The notes beneath the pieces were generated by a model. It had not been told where the DNA came from. It saw only the letters and a program-made list of their open reading frames with translations, and searched no databases. DNA of 64,000 bases from Mesostigma viride (lineage: Eukaryota > Streptophyta > Mesostigmatophyceae > Mesostigmatales > Mesostigmataceae). Positions 9,565 through 21,599 of this stretch are shown piece after piece. A program made the translations under genes and the position numbers. Location: positions 9,543,613 through 9,607,612 of the forward strand of contig RPFO01000080.1 in NCBI GenBank assembly GCA_009746045.1, in the 5' to 3' direction. Position 1 is the first letter of the stretch. Each line of letters starts with the position of its first letter.

Positions 9565-11728
9565 ACCAGCCTGCACCGGCTCCCCGCCGTCATCCAGGCC
9601 CGGCAAGCCCTGCGCGACAACAGCGACCCCGCCCGCTACGCCCGCCTCAAAGCCGATTACCACTCGGCCATCCGGCAGGCGACCAAGGAGCAGGAGGACC
9701 TTCATGTCCGCGAGTACTTCGCCCACCTCAAGGACCAGCACGGCAAGTACGCCTGGACCCGCCTGCGTCACGCCCAACGGCCCGCCGGCGGCGCGCAGCC
9801 GGCGCCGCGGACGCTCTCTGGCTCACCGCAGCAGCAGCTCGACCAGTGGTATTCCTCCCAGTCCCGGCTGCTCGGCGCCCCCCCGCCGCCTCCGCCGCTT
9901 GGCCCTCTGGCGGCCGCACGCCTGGCAGTAGCACCGGCGGACGTCCCTGCGCCGCCCACGCCGCCCGCCGCTGAGCAGGACTACACGTACCCAGCCCTGA
10001 CGGAACCCCTGGCCGACCCCAACGAGCTCCCGCCGTTCACCGAGCTCGAGCTGAGCACCGCCGCCAAGCAACTCCGCTTCTATGCCGCCGTTGGACCTGA
10101 CCAGCTCCCAGCCCCGGTGATTAAGCTGACGGCGCTCACGGGGTTCCTGCTTGACGTCTGCAACCGGATCCTGCTTGCCGACGCGCCGCCGATTCCTGAG
10201 TGGCAGCACAGCTACCGTATTATGCTGTACAAAAACAAAGGTTCCCCTGACGACCCCGCCAACTACAGAGGAGTCTGCATCCAGAGCGCCGCACTTAAGT
10301 TGTTCATGCGCATGATCCTCAACCGCCTTCGTTCTGCTCTCGACTGTCACCTTGGGGAAAGTCAAATGGGCTTCCGTCCTGGGCGCAACACCGTCATGGC
10401 CATCTTCGTCGCGCGTCGCCTCTTCGAGGAAATCGCTCTCCTGCAACCTGGTGAGTTTCCCGCAATCCTGATCTTCGTCGACTTCATCAAGGCTTTTGAT
10501 TCTGTCCTCTGGGACGCTCTATGGGCTGTACTTGCTCGCGCTCGCGTCCCCACTCCCCTGATTACCGTCATCCGCACGCTGTATGAGGGGTCGACCACTT
10601 CGGTGCGCACTCAACACGGCATTACCCCCCATGCCCACTGCAGACCGGCGTCTGGCAGGGTTGCGTCCTGTCGCCGTACCTGTTTATTATTGTAGTGGAT
10701 TATGTTATGCGCCAGGCACGTGCTCGCTTTGCTAGCATTGCAGGCCGTGCCCCTGGCCTAGCGATCACGAACGAGCTTGGGGAAGGGGGGCCGACTAACA
10801 AGCAGAATTTACTAGCTGACCTCATTTATGCCGACGACATCACGCTCATCGAGAAGCCGGAGTCTGCCCAACTTTGGCTGGACTGCCTGGCGCTCGAGGC
10901 TCGGGCGGTTGGTCTAGAAATCAGCCCCAAAACGGAGGCCCTGGCCCTCGGCATGGCAGGGCCCCCACCCACACTCCGCCTCTTAGACGATGCGAGGTCA
11001 ACTACCCTCCTTCAGGCCGCTTCAAGCTGCTCGGCAGTTGGCTTCCCGACTGCGAGGACGACATGACGACACGGATCGGCATGGCGTGGGCGCACCTCCA
11101 TGACCACCGCCGCTGGTGGAGCAACCCCGCCCTACCCCGGATCGTCAAGCGTGACCTCTTCAAGGTCGTCATTCTGACGATCCTGACCTACGGCGCCGAG
11201 ACGTGGACACTGACGCAGGAGCTGGAGCAACGACTCGACGGCGCCGTCACCAAGATGCTGCGCAAGGCCCTTAACATCCCCTTTGGTTTGCACATTAGTA
11301 ATGAGGATTTGTACGCTGATTTGCCCTATGTTTCCCACATTATTAGGCACAGGCGCCTGGGCCTAGCCGGGCACCTGGCCCGCACAGATCAGGTAGATAC
11401 ATCAGATAGACTAGCTGGCACCAAGCCCGCCCAGCCTGGGCGATATGTCCTCACCTGGCGTGCCCCCGGCCGCGCGCGGCAGGGCCGCCACCCGTGGACT
11501 TTTCGTGATAGACTCGGCATGGACATGTGCTACACTAGACGTGACGGGCTCACCCCCGGGCAGCCTCCTGGTTTGTCTGTAATATGGAGGCAGATGGTGC
11601 GCAAGGATAGATGGCAAGTAGTGATGAAGGAGACCACCCCCAAGCCTGTGGGGGCTCCGCGTGTGACCAAGTATGGCATTCATAGCGATTCGGGCCGCGG
11701 TGCCCACAACCCTGTAACTAGGACCTAG
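9565..11728 (+). pseudogene. LINE ORF2, reverse transcriptase and C-terminal region
   Basis: After an EN-RT linker (ADYHSAIRQATKEQEDLH) come the RT motifs: NYRGVCIQSAALKLF, QMGFRPGRNT, FVDFIKAFDSV (motif A), VWQGCVLSPYLF (motif B) and LADLIYADDITLI (catalytic motif C). The RTE-like tail then contains LTYGAETWTLT and RRLGLAGHLAR. Frameshifts near 10640 and 11040 split the frame. All catalytic residues I can see are intact, so inactivation comes only from the shifts. The stop is TAG at 11726-11728. Confidence 0.85.
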
Positions 11729-11824
11729 ATAGCTTATACCATCCATTCCATCCCATGTTCCCCTCCCACTGAGGACTTATGCTCACGTGACGCAGTCACG
11801 TGTCTATTAATTAATCCGTGCAAC

Positions 11825-13223
11825 ACCACACCTCCCCTCCAACAAAAGAGGCGGCTACTCCTGTACGTAGCCGGGACTTATAAATGACTGTATAAATGGT
11901 CACTGTTGCCTTCCAGGGCACGCAACGTGCCCGGCCGATTGTCACCATCGGTTGGCGATGATTTACGGCACCGGGCGGTAAGGGCTCGGGCGGTGACCCC
12001 CACGAGCGGCCGGGGCCCCCCACGGCCTTGCCCGCGCAGAGGTGCGGCCGGGCGTTGACGCCGGTGGACACGCTCAGCCGGCGCGGCCTCAGCCGGCTCG
12101 GCAAGAGGCAGGCCATTGGCCTGGACTAGGGCGTGCTGGAAGGTGAGTTGCCGCTCGCCGTGCATCATGGCGTTTGGCCAGGATGACATCCCGCAGCGCC
12201 TCCAGTGGGAAAACGTTCAAGAAGGCGGCGAGAAACGTGTGTCGGGTGAGCGACACCGAACCTCCAGTCCAAACGATGCCGCAGTGGTGGGTCCCGACAA
12301 AGGATGCCATGGCCGGGTCGAGAACAGACCGGGCGCCCCATGGGTTCGTGAACTGTACGGCGGAGAACATCTCTGGTGGGAGCACGTGCCGATAAAACTC
12401 CACCGGCTGATCCGCGTGAAACCGCGGACGTGCAGCACCCGGCTGCATGGGCGCCGGCCGGGGTGTCCCCCGCGAGATCGTACATGATCCCGTCGATCAC
12501 GTGGGTTGGGGCCACAATGCGGTGGCGCTACGCAACGGGCACCGCCATGCAGCGGCACATCGACGTCAAGCTCCAGTAAGGCCATGCCCTCCGGTTGCGC
12601 CAACTGAACGCCTAATGTGGGACGCACCCTCACGCGGGCCCACACGGAACCCTGAGGGGCAGGACCAGCATCGGCGCCGGCACATGACTCGCACGCGAGC
12701 AATGGTGGCAGCCTGCGTACGACGTAGAACCGTGGTTACATTCGTGAAACGCCGAGGCCGCAGGACAGGCACTGTGGTCGCGGCAGCGGGAGTAACCGCT
12801 GCCGGTGCTTGCTGGGCTCCGAGGAGATGTTGCACCAAAAGTGACTGCTGTCGCAACATCTCTTGCAGCCTATGTGACTGCTGCTGGAAAAGCTCGACCA
12901 GCAGTGGGGGGTACTAGCCACGGCGGGGCCGCGCTGGGAGCGTTGACTCCACCCGCCAGCGCAGGCAACGCACCAGCAACCTGCCCCGGAGCCGGCTCAG
13001 CTGCCGTTCGCGGCAGGGGGGCGCTGCCGGGAGCTGTTGGACCCATCGCGCCGCGCTCACCAACCCATGAGTCGCCCGCAGAGGAACTGTTGTCATCTGC
13101 CACCGCAGGGGATGCATTTCCACCATCGGCGGTATCCGCACCGAATAACTGGATGTCGCCCATGGACTCCTGGGGCGGGGCGGCCTGCATCATGGCAATG
13201 CACATGCAAGGAGCATTGGGCAA
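11825..13223 (-). pseudogene. Unrecognised broken ORF region downstream of the gypsy chromodomain
   Basis: On the minus strand the coding-like sequence begins near 13223 (MPNAPCMCIAMMQAAPPQES), overlapping the end of the chromodomain frame. It has an Ala/Pro-rich leader, a Gln-rich coiled-coil (LFQQQSHRLQEMLRQQSLLV, about 12890-12830), then frames with EFYRHVLPPEMFSAVQF and TFLAAFLNVFPLEALRDV (about 12400-12190). The coiled-coil and Gln content suggest a Gag-like protein, but its place after pol is the env position. TATA-like DNA near 11877-11895 could belong to the element's 3' LTR. Function unknown. Confidence 0.4.
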
Positions 13224-13234
13224 AAGGTAAGAGA

Positions 13235-15960
13235 AGGGCCGGAATTATGCCAACCCTGCCTGGGCTTTATACTCCTGTAGCAAGCGTGCACTGTCAGCCC
13301 GTGAGTCTGGACAGCCTCAGCTACCCATGAGTGCTCTAGCTCTGTTTGGGAGAACTTCCACTTAAGGAGGTACTCGCGGCGGCGGCCTCGATTGCGGTAG
13401 GCTACAATGTCCTCCACCTCATCCTCGGGTTCGCCCGTCTCGGGGTTGAACTCCAAGGGAGCGGGTGCCATGACACGACCTGGGAAGGTGCTCTTGCGGT
13501 AAAGCTTAAGCTGGTCAACGTGGAAAACATTGGACTTCAGCTGCCACGCGTCCGGGATGGCGACAGACACCATCACCTCATTAACACTTTCTCAACCAGA
13601 TACGAGTTAGTCTCCATGCTTTGCTGCAGACTAAGTCTCAAAGGCATTGTGAATACAACGTATGAATAAGCCTTGTAAACCTACGTTGGTATGTGAATAT
13701 AAATACCACGTGGGCTATGCAGATAGGAATGCTAGTCAAGTCGCATACATTTCCCTAGATAGGTACTTTGGGTACTGGGGTACGTGACAGATGTCAGTAC
13801 CCAGTACACGTAGTGTCCTGTCATTGGATGGTACTAGAGTATCCTAGATAGGGAACGTACTGCAGCGTGCATTGATCTGTGATCACACGATGCAGTGACT
13901 AGACTGCTACCTGTCATCGTGCGGCCTCGGGCCAACGGTCTGCACCCAATGGTCACTGGCGGCGAGGCCAGTGAGAGGAACGTTGATAAAGGGTAAACCT
14001 ATTTTCTAATGAACCAAGCAATTCATTGCCAACACAACGATATTCTGTGCTCTCAAGCATTATACTACGTCGTTCGTTTATCATTCCTTACTATACGGTC
14101 CAAGGAATAAGGGGCGGAGCTTGACCTTCAGGCTGTCCTCGAACTTGTGCGAGAAGCGGCGCCTTGGTGGGGCCCCTCAATAATCAATTAAAACCAAGTC
14201 ACCTGCTTCGATTGCAGGGGTGCGCGCGTCCAAGGTACTATGGACTCGCGCCATGACAGTACTTGCATGGCACGAGCCTGACGTAGGCCACTTATGGCGC
14301 TGGAATGAGCTTGCACCATCCGTTGTACCAGCTCCCGCGCCCCTGCGACTGTGGAGCGTAGCTCCGTTGTCGTGGTGATGGCTGGGGCGGTCAAGAGATC
14401 CGTGGGTGTAAGGGGATGCCTGCCTGTATCAAGAAAGAGCAAGGTATACCCGTGGGCACAATGGGGGGCATTATTGAGTGAAAACTCAATGAATCCCAGC
14501 ACTTCGTCCCAATTCTTCCTGTCTCGATCCAGGTAGTGCCGCAGTGCCTCTTCAACCACCCGATTCACTCTAGCTCTCCGCCATGTGAGAAGAGCTACTG
14601 TGATAGCCGTACCCATAGACAACTTAGTCGATCCCGACGACCTGGAAAAATGATGTCCAAAATTTCGACGTGAATAGTTTGTCTTTGTCGGTGATAAATT
14701 GTCGGGGCATTCCATGGAGCCGGAACACATAATTTAGGAAAAAGTGGGCACACTCTTCAGCCGTCAGGGTGGCCTTGCAGGGCTAAATGGCATCTCCGCG
14801 TGAGCCGGTCCACCACTACCAGGATCTGAGCATTGCCCGCCTTGGTCTCTGGCAAGGTCCCAATGAAATCCATCATCACCGAGTCCCAAGGGAACATGGG
14901 GTCTGGAATTCCCTTTGGAATGCCCTGTTTTGCCTGTATTCCGTGGCTTCATGTGCTGGCAGCTGTCACAGGTACTGACATACTCCCGCACATCACGAGC
15001 CATCTTAGGCCAATAGTAGGACCTCCGGGCCCTTGCTAACAGCCTATCCTGGCCTTGGTGTTCCCCCAAGACGGAGTCATGTAACTCAAATAATACCTCG
15101 GCGCAGCATATTTGGGGGACATACAAGCGCAATGATCGAGTCTTGACGGGCCGCCTGGCCACTGACATTCACGTAAAGGAACCCGTTTTGAAACTTGGCT
15201 GGGTAGCCGTCCATGCTCTGAGGGCGGGCAGCTATGGCTTCATTTGCCTTGTCCTCAGACCTCAGTGACCGTGAAGCGCGACGGATGAGGCGCTCTAGGT
15301 CCGAGCTGATGACGACCGTTGTTGCAGTATTTGCCAACGTGAATGCCTCTCCAACGGGCTGCATTGGAGGGTAAACTCCTGTCGCCGGCACCACATGGCT
15401 ATACGGGGCCGAAGTCCTTCCCCCCCCTGCGGCTGCGCACGTGCCCTCACGTGCAGGGGTGCTGCCGGCGAGGCGCACGGAATGGTCAACAGTCTCAACC
15501 TCCGCGGTTGTGGCGCCACAGAAGAGGAAGGGGCTCATCGGGTCGCTCAAGCGGTCACCAAAGGGGGGGACGGGACCATGGGAGGGGATCGACGTCGTGG
15601 CCAAAACGTCAAGATCCTCATGAAACCAATACTCGGGGCGACGCGACAGGGCGTCAGCTGGGACCGTGTTGTCAAGGCCCTTGACATATTCGAATTCTTG
15701 AACGGACCAAACTGTGCCAAATATTCAAGCCAACGGGCTTGGCATGGCGTAAGCGTGGGCTGCGTCAACAGGTGTGTGAGGGGCCGATGGTCGGTCTGGA
15801 TGATCAAGCGGTACGGCCGGGTCCGCAGGGTCGGGTTCGGCCATATCAAGCCAAGTTGAACTGAGCACCCAGAAGATGGTGCCCGCGCCAAGTATGGCAA
15901 CAGTACACCACGGCCAACAGTTGAGAATGACTTTGGAATGGTTTGGTTGCAATGGCTGCG
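13235..15960 (-). pseudogene. Ty3/gypsy chromovirus pol remnant (RNase H, integrase, chromodomain)
   Basis: Reading down the minus strand, RNase H pieces come first (QLLAVVYCC; IQTDHRPLTHLL ... QARWLEYLAQF, 15950-15690). A long linker follows. The integrase zinc finger has LHDSVLGEHQGQDRL and CDSCQ (15100-14980). The integrase core and tail have FIEFSLNNAPHCAHGYTL and GRHPLTP (14640-14400). After the solo LTR come NVFHVDQLKLY and a chromodomain (VEDIVAYRNR ... LEHSWVAEAV, 13440-13310). Chromodomains steer integration to heterochromatin. RT and the 5' end are missing beyond about 15960, and frameshifts are frequent, so it is dead. Confidence 0.85.
13605..14092 (+). repeat. Solo LTR of the copia-type family inside the gypsy element
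   Basis: The 488-bp copy is closely similar to the LTR at 1177-1657 and is flanked by the 5-bp duplication ATACG (13600-13604 and 14093-14097). Removing it restores a continuous gypsy reading across the join (LGPY followed by LVEKV). This shows integration into pol followed by LTR-LTR recombination. The orientation is opposite to the gypsy element. It gives the relative age: copia insertion after gypsy. Confidence 0.9.
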
Positions 15961-16385
15961 GCTCCTTGGCCGCTGTTTATTGCTTTAATTTATACATTTA
16001 CAGCGTCAACCTTCTAGAGATGCCTAGAAGCCTTATCCTGCACAGTCTGTCGTTACTGAAGTATGGCAATGCAGTATGCGTTGTGCACATGGAACCTTCT
16101 AGACACCAGACGCTAAACTTAAGTCTGCCATGGTTATATCTTAACAACCCGTGGCAAGACTGCAACCATTGTGGCAACCATTTTGGCCAGCGACATGAGT
16201 CGCACCGGATTCATTCAGTCCGCATCCAGGTAATCAACATCACGTGCGGCAAACAGATATATTGCATATAACAGGAAACCTGGATTGAATAATGCATACG
16301 TTTATTTCAATGTGTCGTTCCGACAGTATTTTTCCGAGCCCTGCCCAGCATCATTTGTAATGCTTTACAACTGTCGTCCGGGCCA
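15961..16385. other. No gene seen; AT-richer junction DNA
   Basis: The gypsy similarity stops at about 15960. The following 425 bp carry only short unremarkable frames. A pyrimidine-poor CCAG just before 16386 could be a splice acceptor for the ORF that follows, but this is weak. Confidence 0.3.
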
Positions 16386-16766
16386 GTGGCACCAGACGCG
16401 CGCGACTTGCAGTTGGTGAAGGAGATGAACGAAGAGACCTTCAATCCTCGCATGTTCCTGCGCGACTATGGCAAGGAGGGTGAGACCTTATTCGAGCGGC
16501 GGCGTCGGCGCCATAACAAGATGCCTTCCGATCTCCGTGCCGATTCCATTCTGGCGCGTGTCGCCCACGGTCAGTTGGAGAATTTCCGGTGGTACCTGCG
16601 GAGGAACGTGGGGTTCAAGGTGGAGACCGGCCGCACCGCGGTGCGCGACGGTGTGGTGACCGGCACGGCTTGGGAGACCCACGCGAGGGAGTGCCCTTGT
16701 AACACGTGTGTGACCACGCTCAATGCCAGTCTGGTCTATCCACGCCAACCATCTATAGTGCTATGA
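16386..16766 (+). CDS. Unrecognised 126-codon ORF
   Basis: The open frame runs from 16386 (GTG; first ATG at about 16425) to a TGA at 16764-16766. The product is basic and compact: MNEETFNPRMFLRDYGKEG, then a run of arginines, FRWYLRRNVGFKVETG, and a Cys/His-containing end (ETHARECPCNTC). It has codon use like the coding parts of the host genes and no low-complexity filler. It may be one exon of a larger gene or a captured fragment. I do not recognise the family, and no neighbour helps. Confidence 0.35.
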   Translation: MAPDARDLQLVKEMNEETFNPRMFLRDYGKEGETLFERRRRRHNKMPSDLRADSILARVAHGQLENFRWYLRRNVGFKVETGRTAVRDGVVTGTAWETHARECPCNTCVTTLNASLVYPRQPSIVL

Positions 16767-18434
16767 CATCCTCTGCATCGAGGCTGCCAGAGCTCTGGGT
16801 GCATTATACCATTCAATAATGTATTATGTTGTCAATGACGCATTTAATAAAAGAGACCGGTGTTAGATGGTCAATAGTTTGCATGTCCACAATATACAAA
16901 TGTACTTGAAGGATGTATTGCAATGTCGATCTAAGTGTGGCAGGTGGCAAGTCACTGCCATTATGCTCATGAATGAATAGCAGAGAGCATAGTACATAGT
17001 AACATTTGTTGGCTGCAGGGCCACACATCCTTTGAATACCCCGTACTTTTTTACCACAATTTCAAAAATACCCCGTATGCCGTACTGCGTATTTTTTCGC
17101 GTATTTTTTACCCCTCGCAAAAATACCTGTATTTTTACAGTACGCAAGGGTTTTACCGAGTACCCCGTACTGCCGTACAGACCAACACGGGGTGCCGGGC
17201 GGCCAAGACCCGTTGGGGTCCTGGCGGTAGAGCGGGCCGGGGCGGCGGCGGGGTGATGACCGGCAGGTGCCGGGCCGCCAGCAGCGGGGCGCGGGCCGCA
17301 AAGCCCGCAAAAATGGCGGCGTTGGGAGCACCCTGGTCCAGCGCGTCGACGTCCGCCCGGGCGTCCAGGGCTGACAGGTACTCCAGTCGGCACCGGTTCC
17401 GCTCGCGCTCGGCGTCCGTCCAGTCCTCAGGATCTCCCCGGACCGGGCGTGTCGCTTACCGTGCAGAAGCCTCCCCCCTTGGCCCCATGCGCGGTCTAAA
17501 TGCATATCCACTGCAATTACCATGCGGGCAAAGACCAATTATAATTCAGGGAACCAAATAACATGTATAATTCAGGGAACCAAATAACACGGCTCTATGC
17601 CTCCCTAGCATATGTAGTCAAACAAGATCAGCCAAGCTCATTAGGCCTCCCTTTTCATTACGGAAGATGATGTGTGGGCTCTGCCCCACTGGCAGCCACC
17701 CGTTGCAAGAGCAGTTCCTACCGACCTTTATGACATAACGCTTAACAAGATTTTGTTATTCACAAATAAAATTGAGAATACATTTTAGCCAAAAACCAAT
17801 GTTCATCAACAAGAAAGACTGGCTAATTCCAGCCCCTGGCCTGCCTAGCTTCGAGCAAGCAAGTCCGGCATGTCCAATACCATGAACATCCGCTACCCGC
17901 TCTCCTTACGGAAGTTGGCCTTGTCCGGATGTATGCCAACACCCAGCCAACCGCTCTCACCCTAAGCTACCAACAGCGCCCAGGCGAATCTACCATACTG
18001 GTAGTCCCTGCGACGACTGTCCTCGAGACAAATCCAAAAACTGGCTTAACTTGTATGCCTATCTCGCCTCGACCCATGAAAACAATCTCGCAACCATCAC
18101 GGAGGTTGCGGCCGGGTTGTTCTACTAGTTAATCACATGAAGACAACTGCGTCGTTGTGAAGTGAAAACTGAACGAACAAGTTACGACCACAATGGCCAA
18201 CTGTTCATCCTTTTAACCTGCGCAAGCTAACCTTTCCAACATGACATCAGCCAGTGACGACCAAAATACGCTGAACAAGGTTCCGCAAATCTAGCATGCG
18301 CTTTTTAACGTTAGATCAGGTGCTTGCCTGACACAAACCAAATCTCATGAACAAATCTTTCCCAGCACATGCTAAACAACTTGTAGATATTTTGCAACAC
18401 TAAAAAGCGCTGCCGCAATCAGAAATTAACCAGG
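16767..18434. other. Mostly non-coding; small GTATTTTT-rich repeat cluster
   Basis: At 17030-17190 the motifs GTATTTTT, ACCCCGTACT and TACCCC recur in both orientations, giving dense imperfect short repeats. From 17190 to 17480 the DNA becomes very GC-rich with one Ala-rich minus-strand frame I cannot identify. At 17536-17588 a 26-bp unit (TATAATTCAGGGAACCAAAT core) is repeated twice. The stretch 17590-18430 shows no gene; parts of it (about 18120-18210) resemble 38030-38095, which suggests a dispersed repeat. Confidence 0.4.
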
Positions 18435-18465
18435 CTAAATTGCCAGCCATCTCAGGCACCGCTGC

Positions 18466-18720
18466 TCAAAGCGTGCTGACCGTTCGCGACGTTTCACCTG
18501 TAGCCCTGGTCGTTCTCCACAAAGTCTGGTGCCCCTCGTTGTAGTCCTGGCAGAGCACGTGATCACTGGCCCGGCAGCCAGCCCAACATGCCTGGCCTGC
18601 CTTAGTGGCGCGCGCCAGCGCCTGGACTGCCCTGGTGACGACCGGTAGCCCAAATCCCCCCTTAGCCCACTGTCGCAAATGCGAACGCACTCGCACTTGG
18701 ACAAATTCAGAAGATCCGCC
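18466..18720 (-). pseudogene. Possible retroelement coding fragment with a GGFGLP motif
   Basis: The minus frame reads VRSHLRQWAKGGFGLPVVTR, then an Ala-rich helix and Cys residues. Many LINE ORF2 C-termini carry a G-G-x-G-L-P motif before an Ala-rich stretch, so this could be a LINE remnant. It lies just beyond the endonuclease fragment at 18870-19871 but is not clearly part of it. Weakly supported. Confidence 0.2.
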
Positions 18721-18869
18721 GACGATTCAGCGGACGCGTGACTCCGCGGCGCGGCGCCAAGACAAAGCAGTAAAGTAAACCGCAAAGGTTCCACGGACGT
18801 AAAAGTCACGTCACAATAGTTTACCCGCGCGTAAATAAGAACGTAATGGACCGGCACGCGACAGCTAGG

Positions 18870-19871
18870 CGTAGAACAGCTAGACCATGCAGTCAGGACG
18901 GGCCACTGGGGCGCGGCGCTTGGATGCGTGGAACCGGTTGGGCGTATCAAACACTCGGGTGTCCAGAACCGAGGTGCACCTGGGCTGCCGTACCACCACG
19001 TAGTCCAGACAGGCCTGACGGCCGTTAGGGCCCCGAAAAGTGACCAAGTCCTGTGAGGGACGTTGGAAGTGGCAGTTGACAGCATTGAACCATCCCGCTA
19101 TCCCGCAAAAAGGCAGAATTAAAACAGGGGAGTGTTGTCCTTAGCAACCGTACGTCAGCAGGCGCAAAGCGACTGCCAGCAGTGCCCACGGGGAGCGTGG
19201 CATTGGCGTCGAGCAGCATAACCAAAAAGTGGCGGGACGGGGTGGCCCCCTCAACCTGCGATGCAAGGCCTCGAAGAACTTCTGGCGTTCCGGCTCAGGT
19301 AGACCACTATGGGGTGCGTAGCCCACCCCCACCGTGAGGTGGTGTTTAGACCGCCCCTCGACGGAGGTGAAATGTGCTACCATAAGGCGTGGGGTTAGAA
19401 ACTCAAGCGTGCTGAGGCTAGCAACTGCCAGCGGCGAACACAAAAGACCAACACGTACCACCTTGGCCTGGTGTACCACTGCCAGCGAAACTAAAACCGC
19501 CAGCCACCTGCCAGGCGATCAGTGCTCACCATGCCAAGTGGCACCGAGCGGCGATGCTCTTGCACGCCTAGAATAGATACACGATGGGCTATGCAGAAGG
19601 CAACGAGCTCTTCTACCCGATAGCTATGGCCGCTATCTGCTAGCAATGTGCGTGCGTTGAAGGTGGCAAGGGCCAAGGATGCCTGCTCCAGCCCACCAGG
19701 GAAGAGTGGCGATGGGGGATGGAGGTGGATGCAGCGGGGGGTGGGGGAGGGGATGGAGGGGAGGGAAGGGAAGCGGAGGAAAGAGTGCTTTTCATCGCAT
19801 TTATTTTGTCCTGCAGGCGTAGGATGCGAGCCTGCCGCCTGCCCTGGGTATTCGGGGAATTGCTTGTGCAA
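18870..19871 (-). pseudogene. LINE ORF2 endonuclease fragment (third LINE copy)
   Basis: Reading the minus strand from 19871: a Pro-rich leader, LALATFNARTLL, ILGVQEHRRS (about 19660-19540), then after frameshifts VGLLCSPLAV, VGVGYAPHSG, LLDANATLP and LDYVVVRQP, ending near 18870. These are the APE-endonuclease motifs in order and are related to the LINE at 8220-9310. The RT that should follow is absent. With at least three frameshifts it is inactive. Confidence 0.8.
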
Positions 19872-20079
19872 CGCAGAGGCGTAGAAAATCTAGCATGCGT
19901 TGGGTGTTGCTAATCTTGCTGCTGAGAGCTGTCGTTCGAGCCCGAGATACCGGCACCACCATGTGTCTCCGTCGACTGTTAGGTCGATGCATGGGAGTGG
20001 AAGGCGGGGGATTGTTTAGAGGCTGTCCCCGAAGCCTGTCAATGCAATGTAGTAGCCGCGAGCCGACGAGTGGGGTTGT

Positions 20080-21321
20080 CTACTTCCTGGAACCACCAGG
20101 GGCAGCACGCTTCGCACCACGAGACTCCACACGAGACTCCACATTGTCGGTGTCTACACGGACACCACCCAGGAAAGCACCAAAACGACCATCCGGCAAC
20201 AGTCGCAGCTGCACACGCTTACCCCCCGGTACAGTACGTACCCGCCTCGTGCCACCACCACCTGCTCGTGATTCCAGCACTTGCTCCTCGCCGCCAGCTG
20301 TGCCGGGGTGTAGTCTTCATCCATGCTGATGGGGTGGCCCTTGAGCAGACGACAGGCTCCCATAACCCGTTTCTGGTCGTTCACGGTGGCCATGGTGACC
20401 AGAACCAGGCCAGCTGGGCCTGTCAGGCGGATGGCCCTGTCAATGGTCACGCGGTCATCGCGCAGCTGCACCAACCCCAAGAACGCGGGGCCCCGCAAGG
20501 CCTCGGTATGTGCTTGTGTGGTGTCATGCGCGCCCTTCTCAACATTCTTGAGAATGATATTGCGTTGTCTGAGCTGAGCCACATTCTGTGGCGCGACTGC
20601 GGTGGCAGCCGACTTAGCCGCCTGGGCGACTATGGCATCCAGGTTCTTCCCCGCCGCGTCCGCGAACAGTGACCCGCTTGGGGGGGGGGGTGGCCATGGC
20701 CGCCTTTTAATTCCAGCAATGTGGCTTGGGTGACAGCAGAGTTAGCAGCCAAAGACTTGAGCGCACCTTGCACAGACTTGAGCTCAGAGGTGAGCGCCTG
20801 CAGCTCAGACTCTCAGTGGGGTCGGCTGCGCCGGCAGGGGTGTCGGCATCAGCCGAGGTGTCGGATGCGGCCGCGATGGTCGCCAGCGGTTTGCAGAGTT
20901 CAGGGCAGCATGTAAAGAGGCAGGAGGTGCGTATCTGGTCGTCTTCCCAGTGCTGCCACCCCGCGGGGGGGTCAGCCACAGCTGCGCCGGTGTTGGGGTG
21001 GCGGATGATGTCGTCGGCGTCGTAGCGAAATTTGAGGATTTCCAGCACGTCGGCGACCGGCATGGTGAAAATTGCCGCAATGTCGGCCGGTTGCAGGCGG
21101 GTTCCGAGGCTTGTATATTTGGTTAAATTAGACGGTGAGGGCGGTGGGGTTTCAGGCGTGGGGGTAGCCTCGGCGGCCATGGGAGTGACTTCCGAAGTGA
21201 CTTCCGTGGTACGCGGCTTCTTGGGAGTGGCGGGAGCGATGCCGGCGAAAGGGCTGGCTGCGGCAAGAACGTCGTCCAGCGAGCGGGTTTCTGGAGCGGC
21301 AGGCGTTGTTGTGGCCTCCAT
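20080..21321 (-). pseudogene. LINE ORF1 (coiled-coil, RRM, C-terminal domain), frameshifted
   Basis: ATG at 21321 starts MEATTTPAAPETRSLDDVLA, followed by a Pro/Thr linker and a conserved-looking segment (TSLGTRLQPADIAAIF). A coiled-coil comes next (LQALTSELKSVQGALKSLAA, about 20800). The RRM-like domain is about 20580-20360 (RQRNIILKNVEKG, then GLVLVTMATVNDQKRVMGAC). The C-terminal domain follows (MDEDYTPAQLAARSK, then VQLRLLPDGRFGAFLGG). This is the L1-type ORF1p layout, an RNA-binding trimeric chaperone. At least two frameshifts break it. It precedes the endonuclease fragment in the same direction, so the two are one element. Confidence 0.75.
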
Positions 21322-21599
21322 AGCTACGGGGAATATGTCGAATGCTGGGGCGGGGGCGCAGGCGTGCTCTTCACGAGGGGAATGCCGCCATATCGAGTCG
21401 AAAATAGCGATATCTGCTGGGCAGGCCGAGGTCGAGAACGTACGAAATCGGGGGCGATAGCTGCAGAAAATTATACCAGCATGTTCGTGATCAGAAGACG
21501 AGTCGAATGCAACAGACCCGGCTAAAATTCATGGCCTGAGTCGAAAGTTATGAGCATTCTCGGCAGCCATAGCTCGGCTGCATTCTCGTTGCTCCCATC

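Larger units (their letters stand above)
7689..11813 (+). mobile_element. RTE-like LINE, 5'-truncated, with 11-bp target-site duplication
   Basis: The 4.1-kb element is bounded by ATCCGTGCAAC at 7678-7688 and 11814-11824 and ends in a TTAA-type tail. It starts inside the C-terminal domain of ORF1, as expected from incomplete reverse transcription. It then carries an APE-type endonuclease and an RT. The RT C-terminus (YGAETWTL ... GLAGHLAR) resembles RTE-clade elements. Several frameshifts make this copy inactive. The 3' end recurs at 44117-44200 and 62155-62735, so it is a multicopy family. Confidence 0.9.

Noticed and set aside
13605-14092. 3' LTR partner making 1177-14092 one 12.9-kb copia element
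   Set aside because: This LTR has its own 5-bp duplication and sits inside the gypsy pol, so it is an independent solo LTR.
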